Source: Pelagicoccus enzymogenes
GTDB taxonomy: Bacteria; Verrucomicrobiota; Verrucomicrobiia; Opitutales; Opitutaceae
Direction of reading: 5' to 3'
DNA: 64,000 nucleotides
Assembly: GCF_014803405.1 (NCBI RefSeq)
Contig: NZ_JACYFG010000002.1
Span: 62,001 to 126,000, forward strand
This document shows, piece by piece, positions 1-8,206 of this stretch (position 1 is the stretch's first letter; each line of letters begins with the position of its first letter). Both the position numbers and the translations under genes were made by a program. The notes beneath the pieces are model-generated. The model saw nothing but the letters and a program-made list of their open reading frames with translations. It was not told where the DNA came from and made no database searches.

Positions 1-24
1 AAAGAAACGTATTCACCTGAGCCT

Positions 25-1608
25 ATGCAAAATTTGACCTACACTAAAACCGGCAAACCGGAGTTCGATACCCTCGTCCCCAAAATCCGCGCCTTCCTGG
101 CGAAAGACACCATGGACATGCTTATCGACGGCGAACCGATCCGCGGCTACCGCTCGCCGGACACCCCCGCCGTCTGGATCCGCGACCACAGCGACATCAT
201 GCGCGGAGCCCGATTCTTCGAGCAAGACCTCACCTCCGCCGTCACCCATTTCGCCAACACCCAAGCCCGCAACGGCCGCATCTTCGACTACTTCACCGTA
301 CAACCGGAAAAGGTCCCTTGCGAAAAGGAAAACTGGACCAAATACGTGCGCGTCCCGGTGGAGGCCGATGTGGAATACCGCTTCATCAAGGCCGCCTTCC
401 TCGCCTGGCAGGCAACCGGCGACGACCTTTGGATGAGCTCGCTGATTCCCTCCATGGAAAAGGCCCTCAACTACGCCTTCACCCACCCGTGGCGCTGGGA
501 TCCGGAGCGCCAGCTCGTCAAGCGGGCCTACACCATCGACTCCTGGGACTTCGCCTACACGGCCGGCAGCCACGACTGGCTGCAGTTCCAAATCGACGAC
601 AACACCTTTTGGGGCATCATGCACGGGGACAACAGCGGCTTCTACGAAGCGTGCCTCCTGCTCGCCAAAATGCTCAAGCGAGACAAGCAAAGCGAAAAGG
701 CCGCCCACTGGACCCGCTTCGCCCAAAAGCTCAAGAAGCGAATGAACGAGGTTTGCTGGAACGGCACCTTCTACACCCACTTCGTCAAGCAAAACCCCGT
801 GAAGATAGAGGGGGTCGACGAAGCCAGCCAATTGAGCTTCAGCAACCCCATGAACGTCAACCGCGGCGTGGCCAGCCACGAACAAGCCGTGTCCTTGCTG
901 AACGAATACCTGAAACGAAACGCCGACGGGAACGCCTTCGCAGAGTGGTACTCAATCACGCCCGCCTTCCCCGACGGCATCTTCGGCGAGGAGAAAATCG
1001 TGGCCGGCGCCTACTCCAACGGCGGGATCATGCCCTTGGTCGGTGGCGAACTCGCTCGCGCCTACCTCGAGCACGGCTTCGAGTCCCAAGGCGTCGCCAC
1101 CCTCAAGAAATACCACGACCTCATTTCGAAGAACAACGAGACCTACCTCTGGTACTTCCCGGACGGCACCGCCTCCTCCATCGAAACCAGCTCCAGTCCT
1201 GACGCCACCCCTACCGACGGTTGGGGATCGAGCTCCATGCTGCACGGCTTCGTCGAAGGCCTCGTGGGCGTCCAGGATCAGCAAAGCCTTTGGGAAGACA
1301 TCGTTTTGAGCCCTCGCTGGCACGCCGCCGGAGTCGCGGAGGCGGAAGCGAGCGTCGGATACGAGTGCTCCGGAGCTCAATTCCAGTACACGTATCAAGA
1401 AAGCAACGACAGCATTTCCCTTTCCGTCGCCAGCAAGAACAGCCGCTGCAAGTGCCACTTGATGATCCCGGAGAGCGCGAAAGTCGCCTCGGTCCAATCG
1501 CAAGGGCAGTCCATCGAGTTCGAGCAATCGAAGGTGCAACAAAGCAACTATCTCGACTTCAAACTCGCTGTGGCCGACGGAGCCGACATCCAAATAAAAT
1601 TTAAATAG
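25..1608 (+). CDS. six-hairpin glycosidase-like protein
   Basis: A 527-residue protein with the alternating helical pattern of the (alpha/alpha)6 six-hairpin glycosidase superfamily. Visible family-like stretches are WIRDHSDIMRGARFF near residue 50, a Trp/Asp-rich middle (YTIDSWDFAYTAGSHDWLQF) and YSNGGIMPLVGGELARAYLEHG near residue 335, as in amylo-alpha-1,6-glucosidase-like and related bacterial enzymes. No signal peptide is visible, so it probably acts in the cytoplasm on imported oligosaccharides. The last 100 residues are beta-rich and may form a small C-terminal sandwich. The ATG at 25 is the first methionine available; only 24 bases precede it, so promoter and upstream partner are outside the window. 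The clan assignment is fairly secure; substrate and GH family number are not. Confidence 0.75.
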   Translation: MQNLTYTKTGKPEFDTLVPKIRAFLAKDTMDMLIDGEPIRGYRSPDTPAVWIRDHSDIMRGARFFEQDLTSAVTHFANTQARNGRIFDYFTVQPEKVPCEKENWTKYVRVPVEADVEYRFIKAAFLAWQATGDDLWMSSLIPSMEKALNYAFTHPWRWDPERQLVKRAYTIDSWDFAYTAGSHDWLQFQIDDNTFWGIMHGDNSGFYEACLLLAKMLKRDKQSEKAAHWTRFAQKLKKRMNEVCWNGTFYTHFVKQNPVKIEGVDEASQLSFSNPMNVNRGVASHEQAVSLLNEYLKRNADGNAFAEWYSITPAFPDGIFGEEKIVAGAYSNGGIMPLVGGELARAYLEHGFESQGVATLKKYHDLISKNNETYLWYFPDGTASSIETSSSPDATPTDGWGSSSMLHGFVEGLVGVQDQQSLWEDIVLSPRWHAAGVAEAEASVGYECSGAQFQYTYQESNDSISLSVASKNSRCKCHLMIPESAKVASVQSQGQSIEFEQSKVQQSNYLDFKLAVADGADIQIKFK

Positions 1609-1638
1609 AGCGACTTCACTGCTTAACGCTTGAACGAC

Positions 1639-1666
1639 GAAGGCCGGAGCCCCCGCTCCGGCCTTC
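1639..1666. terminator. hairpin between convergent genes
   Basis: A perfect 12-bp stem (GAAGGCCGGAGC / GCTCCGGCCTTC) with a CCCC loop lies 30 bases after the stop of the upstream gene and 43 bases beyond the stop of the converging gene. It has no long U-run on either side (CCCATTTT on the plus side), so it is probably a bidirectional terminator or 3'-end-stabilising hairpin. Confidence 0.65.
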
Positions 1667-1708
1667 CCCATTTTGGACGCATCCTCCCATTCGCGTCCGA
1701 CCCAATAC

Positions 1709-3346
1709 CTAGTACCCTTTGAAATGCACCGGATCGTCCGGCTGGCGAAAGCGCGTTTGGTAAGTCTTGTTGCTCGCAGCAAGCTTCAAAAAGACGTCCA
1801 GCGGCTTCACCTCGACCGGCCCCTCCAAGTTTTCCACGACCTCCACCAAGCTGTTCACGTCGTTCGACTCTCGCACATGCACGAGCAAGAAATAGGGTCG
1901 CTTGCTGTTGAGAACGATCAGCTCGTTCAAATCAGCCGTCACCTCCTCGCGCGGCCGTTTCGGGTCAATATAATAGTCGTATGACAGCATGGGACGCGTA
2001 TCCCTCAGGTCGAACGTGCGAGCCGGTCCATAGCCATTGATGAAACCGATCACATCCGGGAAGGCTTCATAGTATGCGTCCACCGTTTCCTTGAACAAGT
2101 CGGCATTGCCCACGTTTCCATCCGCTGCCGAGTTGTCCATGATCTCCATCACGCGTTCGTCAAGCACCGCCATCAACTCCTTGGCCTCCTCCATCAACTG
2201 CGGAAAACGCTCCTTCGGAATGTTATTTGGATACATGTAGCCTGGCCCGGAAAGCCCGCCGATAAAATAGTCGTTGGGCGTGGCCGACTCGTGAAAATAC
2301 TCTAGCGCCGCCGGGGAGAACTTGGTCCAGTTCATCGTCACCTGCCAGGCAAAGGGGAGCTTGCCCCGACCGGGCTTGGTCCAAACGCCGATTCCAATGC
2401 TGTCCGACTGCACGAAGGAAATATAAACCTTCTCCTCCGCGACCAAGGTCTCGTCGAGGCCCACATGATGGTTGTTCGTAAACCTGAAACCGGGAGTGAA
2501 GCTGAACTGGCAGTTGTAGCTCAAGTTCGGCAAATTGTGCAGCCCTTCCATCTTCAATCCGTAGAGCGAGAGCAACATCGTAGACTGCTCTTCCGTATCC
2601 TTTCCATAAGGATGCCAGCCAAAAACCGTCGCCCCCGGATTCAAGTCCTCCAGTAGTTGCCGATTCAATACAAGCTCGTCCGCCTCGTTCGGATCCGCCG
2701 ACAAGTCGTGAAAGAACATGCGCTCGCGAATCCCCCAGTCCGCCATGGCTGGCATCATCACGCGGCCGCGATGTCCGCCCATCAACATGATCTTGTCCCG
2801 GTTGCAGCGATGCCAGTAGCGCTCGATCGCGTCTCCGTAAATTTCCGCGTCGGACTGCCCAGTGTAGCGCCCCCGCAAATCGTCGATCTCCTTCAGGCCA
2901 ACCTTGCGCACCAAGGGAATCAGTTCCTCGCTCACCACGACCGCGTCTTCCAGGCCAGCGATCGTGAAGGCCACATTCAGGGAGGGCCCCACTTCCTTGT
3001 CCCACACGACATAACCTTTGGCCGCAGACTTGAAACGCTTCAGCGCCGCCTTCGCATCGGGAATCTCGCTAAACGCCACCCCATGCTTCCGCTGATAGAA
3101 GTCGTAGAGCGGCTCCGTGATCTCCCACTGAAAGTCGGCCGGATGGATAATGTACAGCTGGGCTTCCTCGCGGTTGGCAAGGCCTTGCAGGCTCACCAGC
3201 ATCGCCTTTTCCGGAAGCCCGCTTGCGACCTTCCAATCCAAGTCGAAGCGCATGACCCAAGCCTTTTTGGACGGTTCAGCCAACGTCGTCAGGCCCATTG
3301 CCAGCGACAGGACGGCTGCGAGAGAAATCTTTAAAGTACGTGTCAT
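1709..3346 (-). CDS. GxGYxYP-family putative glycoside hydrolase, copy A
   Basis: A 545-residue exported protein with an N-terminal signal peptide (MTRTLKISLAAVLSLAMGLTTLA). It carries the diagnostic GPGYMYP heptad at about residue 366, which defines the GxGYxYP family of putative glycoside hydrolases; no member reaction is known to me with confidence. Other conserved stretches shared with copy B (4061-5704) include VWDKEVGPSLNVAFT, DRYWHRC-like and PMLSYDYY. It starts 6 bases after the stop of the small exported protein at 3353-3889, so the two are probably translationally coupled. Together they form the second of two tandem two-gene modules. Likely periplasmic or extracellular; substrate unknown. 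Confidence 0.85.
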   Translation of the reverse strand: MTRTLKISLAAVLSLAMGLTTLAEPSKKAWVMRFDLDWKVASGLPEKAMLVSLQGLANREEAQLYIIHPADFQWEITEPLYDFYQRKHGVAFSEIPDAKAALKRFKSAAKGYVVWDKEVGPSLNVAFTIAGLEDAVVVSEELIPLVRKVGLKEIDDLRGRYTGQSDAEIYGDAIERYWHRCNRDKIMLMGGHRGRVMMPAMADWGIRERMFFHDLSADPNEADELVLNRQLLEDLNPGATVFGWHPYGKDTEEQSTMLLSLYGLKMEGLHNLPNLSYNCQFSFTPGFRFTNNHHVGLDETLVAEEKVYISFVQSDSIGIGVWTKPGRGKLPFAWQVTMNWTKFSPAALEYFHESATPNDYFIGGLSGPGYMYPNNIPKERFPQLMEEAKELMAVLDERVMEIMDNSAADGNVGNADLFKETVDAYYEAFPDVIGFINGYGPARTFDLRDTRPMLSYDYYIDPKRPREEVTADLNELIVLNSKRPYFLLVHVRESNDVNSLVEVVENLEGPVEVKPLDVFLKLAASNKTYQTRFRQPDDPVHFKGY

Positions 3347-3352
3347 GGCAAA

Positions 3353-3889
3353 CTAGGGACGTGAGCTGTCGTTGGCGGGAAGCTTCTTGAAACGGTAGAC
3401 CAAGGGGTTGTTGCGCGAGGAACGTAGCTCGATAAGCGTGAGCGTTTCTCCGCCTTCGCCCACTCGATACTCGTAATAGGAACGGATCGTCGCCGTGCCC
3501 TGCGAAACCTCCACAGGCGATAGGGCTTCCACCCGAAGCGTGTCCCCCTCGTCCAGCCAAGCAGCCTGCACCGACGAGACTCCCTGCTTCGGAGCATACA
3601 CCGCCATGTGACGCTGCTCGATCCGGAAAAAGTTATCGATCTCCTTCGCCCGCTTCGTATCCAAAAGATTAGATTCCACCACTCGAGTCGATCGCCAGCG
3701 CATGTCATGGGTGACCTCTACTTCCGCTCCATCGATCGCGATCTCGAGGTCCATAGCCGTCCAACCGTCGAGAGCCGAGCTACGCTCGCGATCGAGACGC
3801 CAACGACCTTCGAAATCTGGGTTCGCGCTGAACGCCATCCATTGAAAAACGGAGACTCCCACCAATAGCTTGATCCAAAACCTTTTCAT
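3353..3889 (-). CDS. small exported protein, partner of GxGYxYP protein (copy A)
   Basis: A 178-residue protein with a signal peptide (MKRFWIKLLVGVSVFQWMAFSA) when started at the ATG at 3889; an upstream in-frame start would add five residues ahead of the charged n-region and is less likely. The mature part is short, beta-rich and begins FEGRWRLDRERSS, reminiscent of lipocalin-like or copper-resistance-type small barrels, but I do not recognise a named family. It is clearly related to the protein at 5757-6275: shared features are F-x-G-x-W near the start, RRST or WRST, a RHMAVY/RHIGAY block and a VMELRS/LIELRS C-terminus. Each copy lies immediately upstream of a GxGYxYP gene, which suggests a partner or chaperone-like role for that protein. 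Confidence 0.75.
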   Translation of the reverse strand: MKRFWIKLLVGVSVFQWMAFSANPDFEGRWRLDRERSSALDGWTAMDLEIAIDGAEVEVTHDMRWRSTRVVESNLLDTKRAKEIDNFFRIEQRHMAVYAPKQGVSSVQAAWLDEGDTLRVEALSPVEVSQGTATIRSYYEYRVGEGGETLTLIELRSSRNNPLVYRFKKLPANDSSRP

Positions 3890-4060
3890 AACGGGTACAC
3901 ACAAACCTAGGGACCGCAGGCTGCAGGGCCATGCATTTGCTGCTTTACAATAAAGGCGTGTATCGCGTCACGAGTCGAAGGCGACAACCCTCACTTTAGC
4001 CAGCGGCCACAGAGGACTGATCCTGCGACGCTACGTTTGACGCATAATACCTCACTGGGC

Positions 4061-5704
4061 TCAACGGAATGCGTTGCGGTCAACCGGATCCGACTCCTGC
4101 AAGAAACGGCGTTCATAAGTCTGCTCGCTCGCGGCCAGCTTCAGAAAAACGTCCAACGGAATCACTTCCATATCCTCCGTCACGCCATCCAAAATATCGG
4201 CGACCCGATCGATGGTGGTCGATTCCCTCACATGAATGAGCAGAAAATAAGGGCGTTTCCGGTTCATCTGGATCAGCTCCTCCAAGTCCGCGATCGCTTC
4301 CGCGGTGGGACGATTCAATCCAAGGTAATAATCGTAGGAAAGCATGGGCCGCCGCCCGCGGAGATCGAAAGTGCGAGCGGAGCCATAACCATTGACAAAG
4401 CCGATCACATCGGGGAAGGCCTCGTAGTAGCGATCCACAAGTTCCTTTGGCAAATCGGTATTGCCCACATGGCGATTCCCTTCCGAGTAGTCCATAATCT
4501 CCATCACTCGCAAATCCAGCGTATCCATCAATTCGTTCGCCTCCTCCATCAAGGGCCAAAAACGCGCTTCCGGAATAGGCTTGGGGTACATGTAGCCCGG
4601 ACCGGAAAGGCCTCCGATAAAGTAGTCGTTCGGCGTGGCCGCTTCCGCGAAATACTGCAAGGCCCCCGGCGAGGTGCGACTCCAACTCATGGAAACCTGC
4701 CAAGCGTAAGGAATGCGGCCGCGGCCCGGTTTCGTCCAGGCTCCGATCCCCATGCTATCCGTTTGAATCAGAGAAACGTAAACCTTTTCCTCCGCCTTCA
4801 ACACGTCCTCCGCGCCCACATTGTGGTTATTTTTGAATACAAAGTCATCGGTAAAGGGGATCTGGCAGTTGAAGCTGATATTGGGCAGGCTGTTCAAGCC
4901 TTCCATTTTCAAGCCGTAGCTGGATATCAAGCTGACGTGTTGCCCTTCCGTATCCTTGGCGTAGGAATGCCATCCCATGATCGTGGCATCGGAATCGAGT
5001 TCGCTCAAAATCCGCTTGTGCAAAGCGAGTTCTTCCTCGTCTTCCGGACTGGCCGACAAGTCGCAAAAGAAGGCCCCTCGATAGATTCCGTAATCGGCGA
5101 TTCCCGGTTCCATGCGGGATCCATGCACGCCTCCCATCCAGATAGCGACCTCCTTGCTGCATCGCTCCCAGTAGCGATCGTAAGCGATCTGGTAAATCTC
5201 CGCGTCGTCCATGCCACGAAACGCTCCGCACAGGTCCGCTACCGGCTTCAAGCCTGCCGCCTTCGCCAGCGGAATGAGATCCTCGTTCACCGCAATCGCA
5301 TTCTCCAAACCGCAAACCGTGAAAGCTACGATCAGAGAAGTGCGCACTTGCTTGTCCCAAACGACATATCCGTCCACCTGCGAAGCGTAGGCGCTCAAGG
5401 CTCTTTCCGCATTCTCGACTTCAAGAAAGTCAAAGCCATGCCGGGCTTCGTAAAAGGACTTCAATTCCCCCGTTATCTTCCAAGGCCATGACTCCGGATA
5501 GCGAAAGTAGAGCTTGGGCCCCGCCTTGTTGACCACCCCCTGCAAGCTGATCAACATGGCTTTCTCGGGCAGGTCTCCGTCGAGGCTCCAGTCCGCATCA
5601 AACTCCATGTAGCTCGCTTCCTTAGCTTGGCCGAACCCTAGGCAGCCTCCAATGATGCCCAGCATCGCAACGGCCAAAAAACGCTTCCCCGTATTCAATT
5701 CCAT
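4061..5704 (-). CDS. GxGYxYP-family putative glycoside hydrolase, copy B
   Basis: A 547-residue exported paralogue of copy A, almost equal in length and alignable throughout, with GPGYMYP at about residue 367. The start is placed at the ATG at 5704 because an AAGGA lies eight bases upstream and the N-terminus MELNTGKRFLAVAMLGIIGG is then a normal signal peptide; a longer reading adds nine charged residues. A Gly-Cys pair at the end of the hydrophobic core could also be a weak lipobox, so lipidation is possible. It lies 52 bases downstream of its small partner gene (5757-6275). Reaction unknown; a carbohydrate-active role is inferred from the family and the neighbourhood. Confidence 0.85.
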   Translation of the reverse strand: MELNTGKRFLAVAMLGIIGGCLGFGQAKEASYMEFDADWSLDGDLPEKAMLISLQGVVNKAGPKLYFRYPESWPWKITGELKSFYEARHGFDFLEVENAERALSAYASQVDGYVVWDKQVRTSLIVAFTVCGLENAIAVNEDLIPLAKAAGLKPVADLCGAFRGMDDAEIYQIAYDRYWERCSKEVAIWMGGVHGSRMEPGIADYGIYRGAFFCDLSASPEDEEELALHKRILSELDSDATIMGWHSYAKDTEGQHVSLISSYGLKMEGLNSLPNISFNCQIPFTDDFVFKNNHNVGAEDVLKAEEKVYVSLIQTDSMGIGAWTKPGRGRIPYAWQVSMSWSRTSPGALQYFAEAATPNDYFIGGLSGPGYMYPKPIPEARFWPLMEEANELMDTLDLRVMEIMDYSEGNRHVGNTDLPKELVDRYYEAFPDVIGFVNGYGSARTFDLRGRRPMLSYDYYLGLNRPTAEAIADLEELIQMNRKRPYFLLIHVRESTTIDRVADILDGVTEDMEVIPLDVFLKLAASEQTYERRFLQESDPVDRNAFR

Positions 5705-5756
5705 AACAAATTTCCTTCTCTCTTCCGCCAATCAGGCTCCTAAAAGATTCCGTTCA

Positions 5757-6275
5757 TCAATTCGCCTTGTTGAAGACTTGCAGGATGGGTCGCGGACGGG
5801 TGGATCGAAGCTCCATCACTACCAATTGATCCCCGTCTGAAGACACGCGAAACTCCTTGTGAGACCTTACCGCCGTCTCTCCCTGGGACGTATCCAATAG
5901 GTAACGACAGTCTAGAACGAGCGTACGACCGCCATCGTCCAAGCGAGCATCAATCCTCATGGCGCGATCCCCTCCGATGTACGCCCCGATGTGCCGATTC
6001 CCAGTCCACATCTCGATTGGCACCACGTTTTGAGAACTACCAAGCTTCAGCTCGTACCGCTGCGTCGACCGGCGACGTCCCGTGGTGCACAGTTCCTCAA
6101 TCACCACTCCCCCCTCGACAAGCTCGATATCCAGTTGGATGCTACGCCACGGGTCAAAGGCCGTGCTCAGCTCCGAATCGATCACCCAAGTCCCTATGAA
6201 TTGGCTCCCTGGCTGAGCCGATGCAGTCGCGAACATCAGCGAGACAAGCGCCGAGATGAAAAACAGTTTCAGCAT
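5757..6275 (-). CDS. small exported protein, partner of GxGYxYP protein (copy B)
   Basis: A 172-residue protein with a clear signal peptide (MLKLFFISALVSLMFATASA). The mature part begins FIGTWVIDSELST and is paralogous to the protein at 3353-3889 over its whole length. It is the first gene of the minus-strand stretch 6275-1709, whose order is small protein, GxGYxYP, small protein, GxGYxYP. The repeated order shows that the pair was duplicated as a unit. The fold looks like a small beta-barrel; I do not recognise a named family. A secreted partner, inhibitor or substrate-presenting protein for the GxGYxYP enzyme is the simplest inference. Confidence 0.75.
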   Translation of the reverse strand: MLKLFFISALVSLMFATASAQPGSQFIGTWVIDSELSTAFDPWRSIQLDIELVEGGVVIEELCTTGRRRSTQRYELKLGSSQNVVPIEMWTGNRHIGAYIGGDRAMRIDARLDDGGRTLVLDCRYLLDTSQGETAVRSHKEFRVSSDGDQLVVMELRSTRPRPILQVFNKAN

Positions 6276-6391
6276 AACGACAGACCTTCACCCAATACCA
6301 TCCCCACGCACACCTTCTTCCCAGTTTACGGTCAAACAGAGAAGCGGTGTCATGTGCCCCCGATCCCCCTCATTCTCATTCCGTTCCCCGC

Positions 6392-7159
6392 ATGAAAATC
6401 ATCGACGTCCACACTCACCCAGTCTTCTTCGGCAAAGGAAAAACGAAGCCCGAGGTTGACCAGCTCGTCGCCTATAGCAAGTCGCTCGGAATCGAAAAAA
6501 TGGTCTGCCTCGGCGACGTGCTCGTGCACGGTCCCTGCCCTTCGGCAAAAGAGCTGCGAGCCATCAACGAGCAAACCCGCCAGCTTCTCGCCTGGTACCC
6601 AAAGTTCTTCATCGGCTTTTGCTACCTCAATCCCACCTTGGGAGAAAAAGCCATACGCGGAGAATTGGACCGCTGTCTCGCCGAGGGCTTCCAAGGCATC
6701 AAACTGGAAATTGCCAACAACGCCCGGGACGCCGTCATGACCCCGCTCATGAGAGCGGCTGCCGCGCACGACATCCCCGTCCTCCAGCACACCTGGGACA
6801 CCCTGGGAAAACCCATGCGCAAGACCCACAGCGACCCCAAGGACACCTGCCTGCTTGCCCGGCGCTTTCCCGACGTGAAAATCATTATGGCTCATCTCTA
6901 CGGGTTCGGCTTGCGGGGCGTCCTCGAAGCCCAAGACCTGCCAAACCTCTACATCGACACCTCCAGCTGCCTTCCCTTCGCCGGGCTAATCGAATACGCC
7001 GTCGAAAAGCTCGGCCCCGAACGCATCCTCTACGGATCCGACATTCCCATTCGAGAGCTTGGGCAGTGCATCGGCAGAGTAACCGGTTCCGACATAGACG
7101 AATCTGCCAAGCGCAAGATCCTGTATTCAAACGCCCATACCTTTCTCAATCTCGCCTAG
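6392..7159 (+). CDS. amidohydrolase-family metal-dependent hydrolase
   Basis: A 255-residue TIM-barrel hydrolase of the amidohydrolase 2 (PF04909-like) type. Visible elements in order are the metal-binding DVHTHP at residues 5-10, GIKLEI (strand 4 lysine), VLQHTW (His ligand), IIMAHL (His ligand) and LYGSDIP (catalytic Asp). All expected ligands are present, so the enzyme should be active on a cyclic or aromatic acid, lactone or amide substrate. The ATG at 6392 is chosen because MKIIDVHTHP places the HxH at the normal distance from the N-terminus. No signal peptide. It is followed after five bases by a second, degenerate member of the same superfamily, and the pair probably forms one operon. 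Confidence 0.85.
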   Translation: MKIIDVHTHPVFFGKGKTKPEVDQLVAYSKSLGIEKMVCLGDVLVHGPCPSAKELRAINEQTRQLLAWYPKFFIGFCYLNPTLGEKAIRGELDRCLAEGFQGIKLEIANNARDAVMTPLMRAAAAHDIPVLQHTWDTLGKPMRKTHSDPKDTCLLARRFPDVKIIMAHLYGFGLRGVLEAQDLPNLYIDTSSCLPFAGLIEYAVEKLGPERILYGSDIPIRELGQCIGRVTGSDIDESAKRKILYSNAHTFLNLA

Positions 7160-7164
7160 AAGTC

Positions 7165-7923
7165 ATGACCTTCATCGACAGCAACCTTTCCATCGGACGC
7201 TGGCCTTTCGCTCGCCTCCCTCAACGCAGCCCCCAGCAACTCGCCACCCACCTGCAGAAGCATCAGATCCAGACTGGACTCGTCTCCCACCTAGAAACGC
7301 TTTTCCTCGCCGACCCCGACCCCGCAAACCGAGAACTCCTCTCGGCATGCAAACGTATCCCTGAGCTCGTGCCCGTCCCGGCCCTCAACCTCGCCCTGCC
7401 AAACTGGCTAGCCTCCCTCGAAAGCTACCGAACAGCCGCCGAGATCAAGGCCGTCAAACTGTATCCAAATTTCCATAACTTTCGCCTCGCCAGCCGGGCC
7501 TGCACGGAACTCGTCCAGCACCTGCAAACGGAAAAAATCCGACTCATCGTAAACGTCCGGGTGCAAGACGAGCGGCACCAGTACCATGGCCTCAAGATCC
7601 AAGGCGTCCGCACCCAACAGATCCGCCGCCTCGCCCAACGTTTCCCTGACTTCAAGATCCTCTGCACCGGCCTCTTCCGTCCGGAGATCCTGGAACTCGC
7701 TCCCGACTGCCCCAACCTCAACTTCGACCTCTCCTTCGCCGACTGGCACGAGCTCGTGAACGGCCTGCTGGAAACCATCACCCCAGACCGCCTTTTCTTC
7801 GGCTCCCACACCCCCCTGATGGTCACCGAAGCCAATACCTACAAGCTCCAAAGCTCCACCATTTCCCAGTCGCTCAAAACCCAAATCGCCCGCGGGAACG
7901 CCCAACGCTTCTTCGAGCTTTAA
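7165..7923 (+). CDS. amidohydrolase-superfamily protein lacking the HxH motif
   Basis: A 252-residue protein that starts five bases after the preceding amidohydrolase. It begins MTFIDSNLSIGRWPFARL: the position of the usual DxHxH is D-S-N-L-S, and near the C-terminus FFGSHTPLM replaces the usual YGSDxP, so both the first metal site and the catalytic Asp appear to be lost. The IGRWPFxxL opening is one I associate with a distinct subgroup often encoded beside a canonical amidohydrolase. Likely cytoplasmic. It could be a regulatory or structural subunit of the neighbour, or an enzyme with altered metal use; nothing here distinguishes these. Confidence 0.75.
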   Translation: MTFIDSNLSIGRWPFARLPQRSPQQLATHLQKHQIQTGLVSHLETLFLADPDPANRELLSACKRIPELVPVPALNLALPNWLASLESYRTAAEIKAVKLYPNFHNFRLASRACTELVQHLQTEKIRLIVNVRVQDERHQYHGLKIQGVRTQQIRRLAQRFPDFKILCTGLFRPEILELAPDCPNLNFDLSFADWHELVNGLLETITPDRLFFGSHTPLMVTEANTYKLQSSTISQSLKTQIARGNAQRFFEL

Positions 7924-7946
7924 CCCGTTCACCCTAGAATTTTTGA

Positions 7947-8029
7947 AAGGTGGGGCGGCCGCTCCGCGGGCGACAAAAAATCGCTTTCCAAACCATTACT
8001 CATCGCCCGCGGAGCGGCTGATCCACCTT
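7947..8029. repeat. large intergenic inverted repeat, REP-like
   Basis: Two 26-base arms (7947-7972 and 8004-8029) are inverted copies with only a few mismatches, centred on GCCGCTCCGCGGGCG, and are separated by a 31-base A/T-richer spacer. In RNA this would form a very stable hairpin. The arms have the same build as other REP-like units in the window (GGTGG followed by a GC-rich palindrome) but a different core. They sit between the amidohydrolase pair and the symporter gene. Confidence 0.75.
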
Positions 8030-8066
8030 CTATGGCAATTTGCGTTTTTCCCACCCCATAACTCAT

Positions 8067-8086
8067 CACGACAAGCACGCTCCCAC
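8067..8086 (-). repeat. REP-like element (single copy)
   Basis: On the minus strand this reads GTGGGAGCGTGCTTGTCGTG, the same family as the units at 55337-55359 and 46668-46691. It lies in the 283-base gap before the symporter gene, downstream of the large inverted repeat. Confidence 0.7.
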
Positions 8087-8206
8087 ATTTATTGGACAGC
8101 ATCTCAGTTCCAGGCCTACCGCTTCCGATTTTACCATAAACCGCCTACTCCATCACCGTTAAGCCGGAACTACGGTTTATTGGTGATCCGTACCCCTGAG
8201 ATCATC

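Noticed and set aside
13-885. Minus-strand open frame of 290 codons at the window edge
   Set aside because: Complement of the six-hairpin glycosidase gene, with no recognisable protein features.
4037-5491. Long open frame (484 codons) on the plus strand
   Set aside because: It is antisense to the GxGYxYP copy B gene, has no recognisable domain and reflects the codon bias of the real gene.
7943-8206. 88-codon N-terminal extension of the first symporter
   Set aside because: It would translate intergenic repeat DNA, and SSS proteins begin near MPELHFLNALDY.
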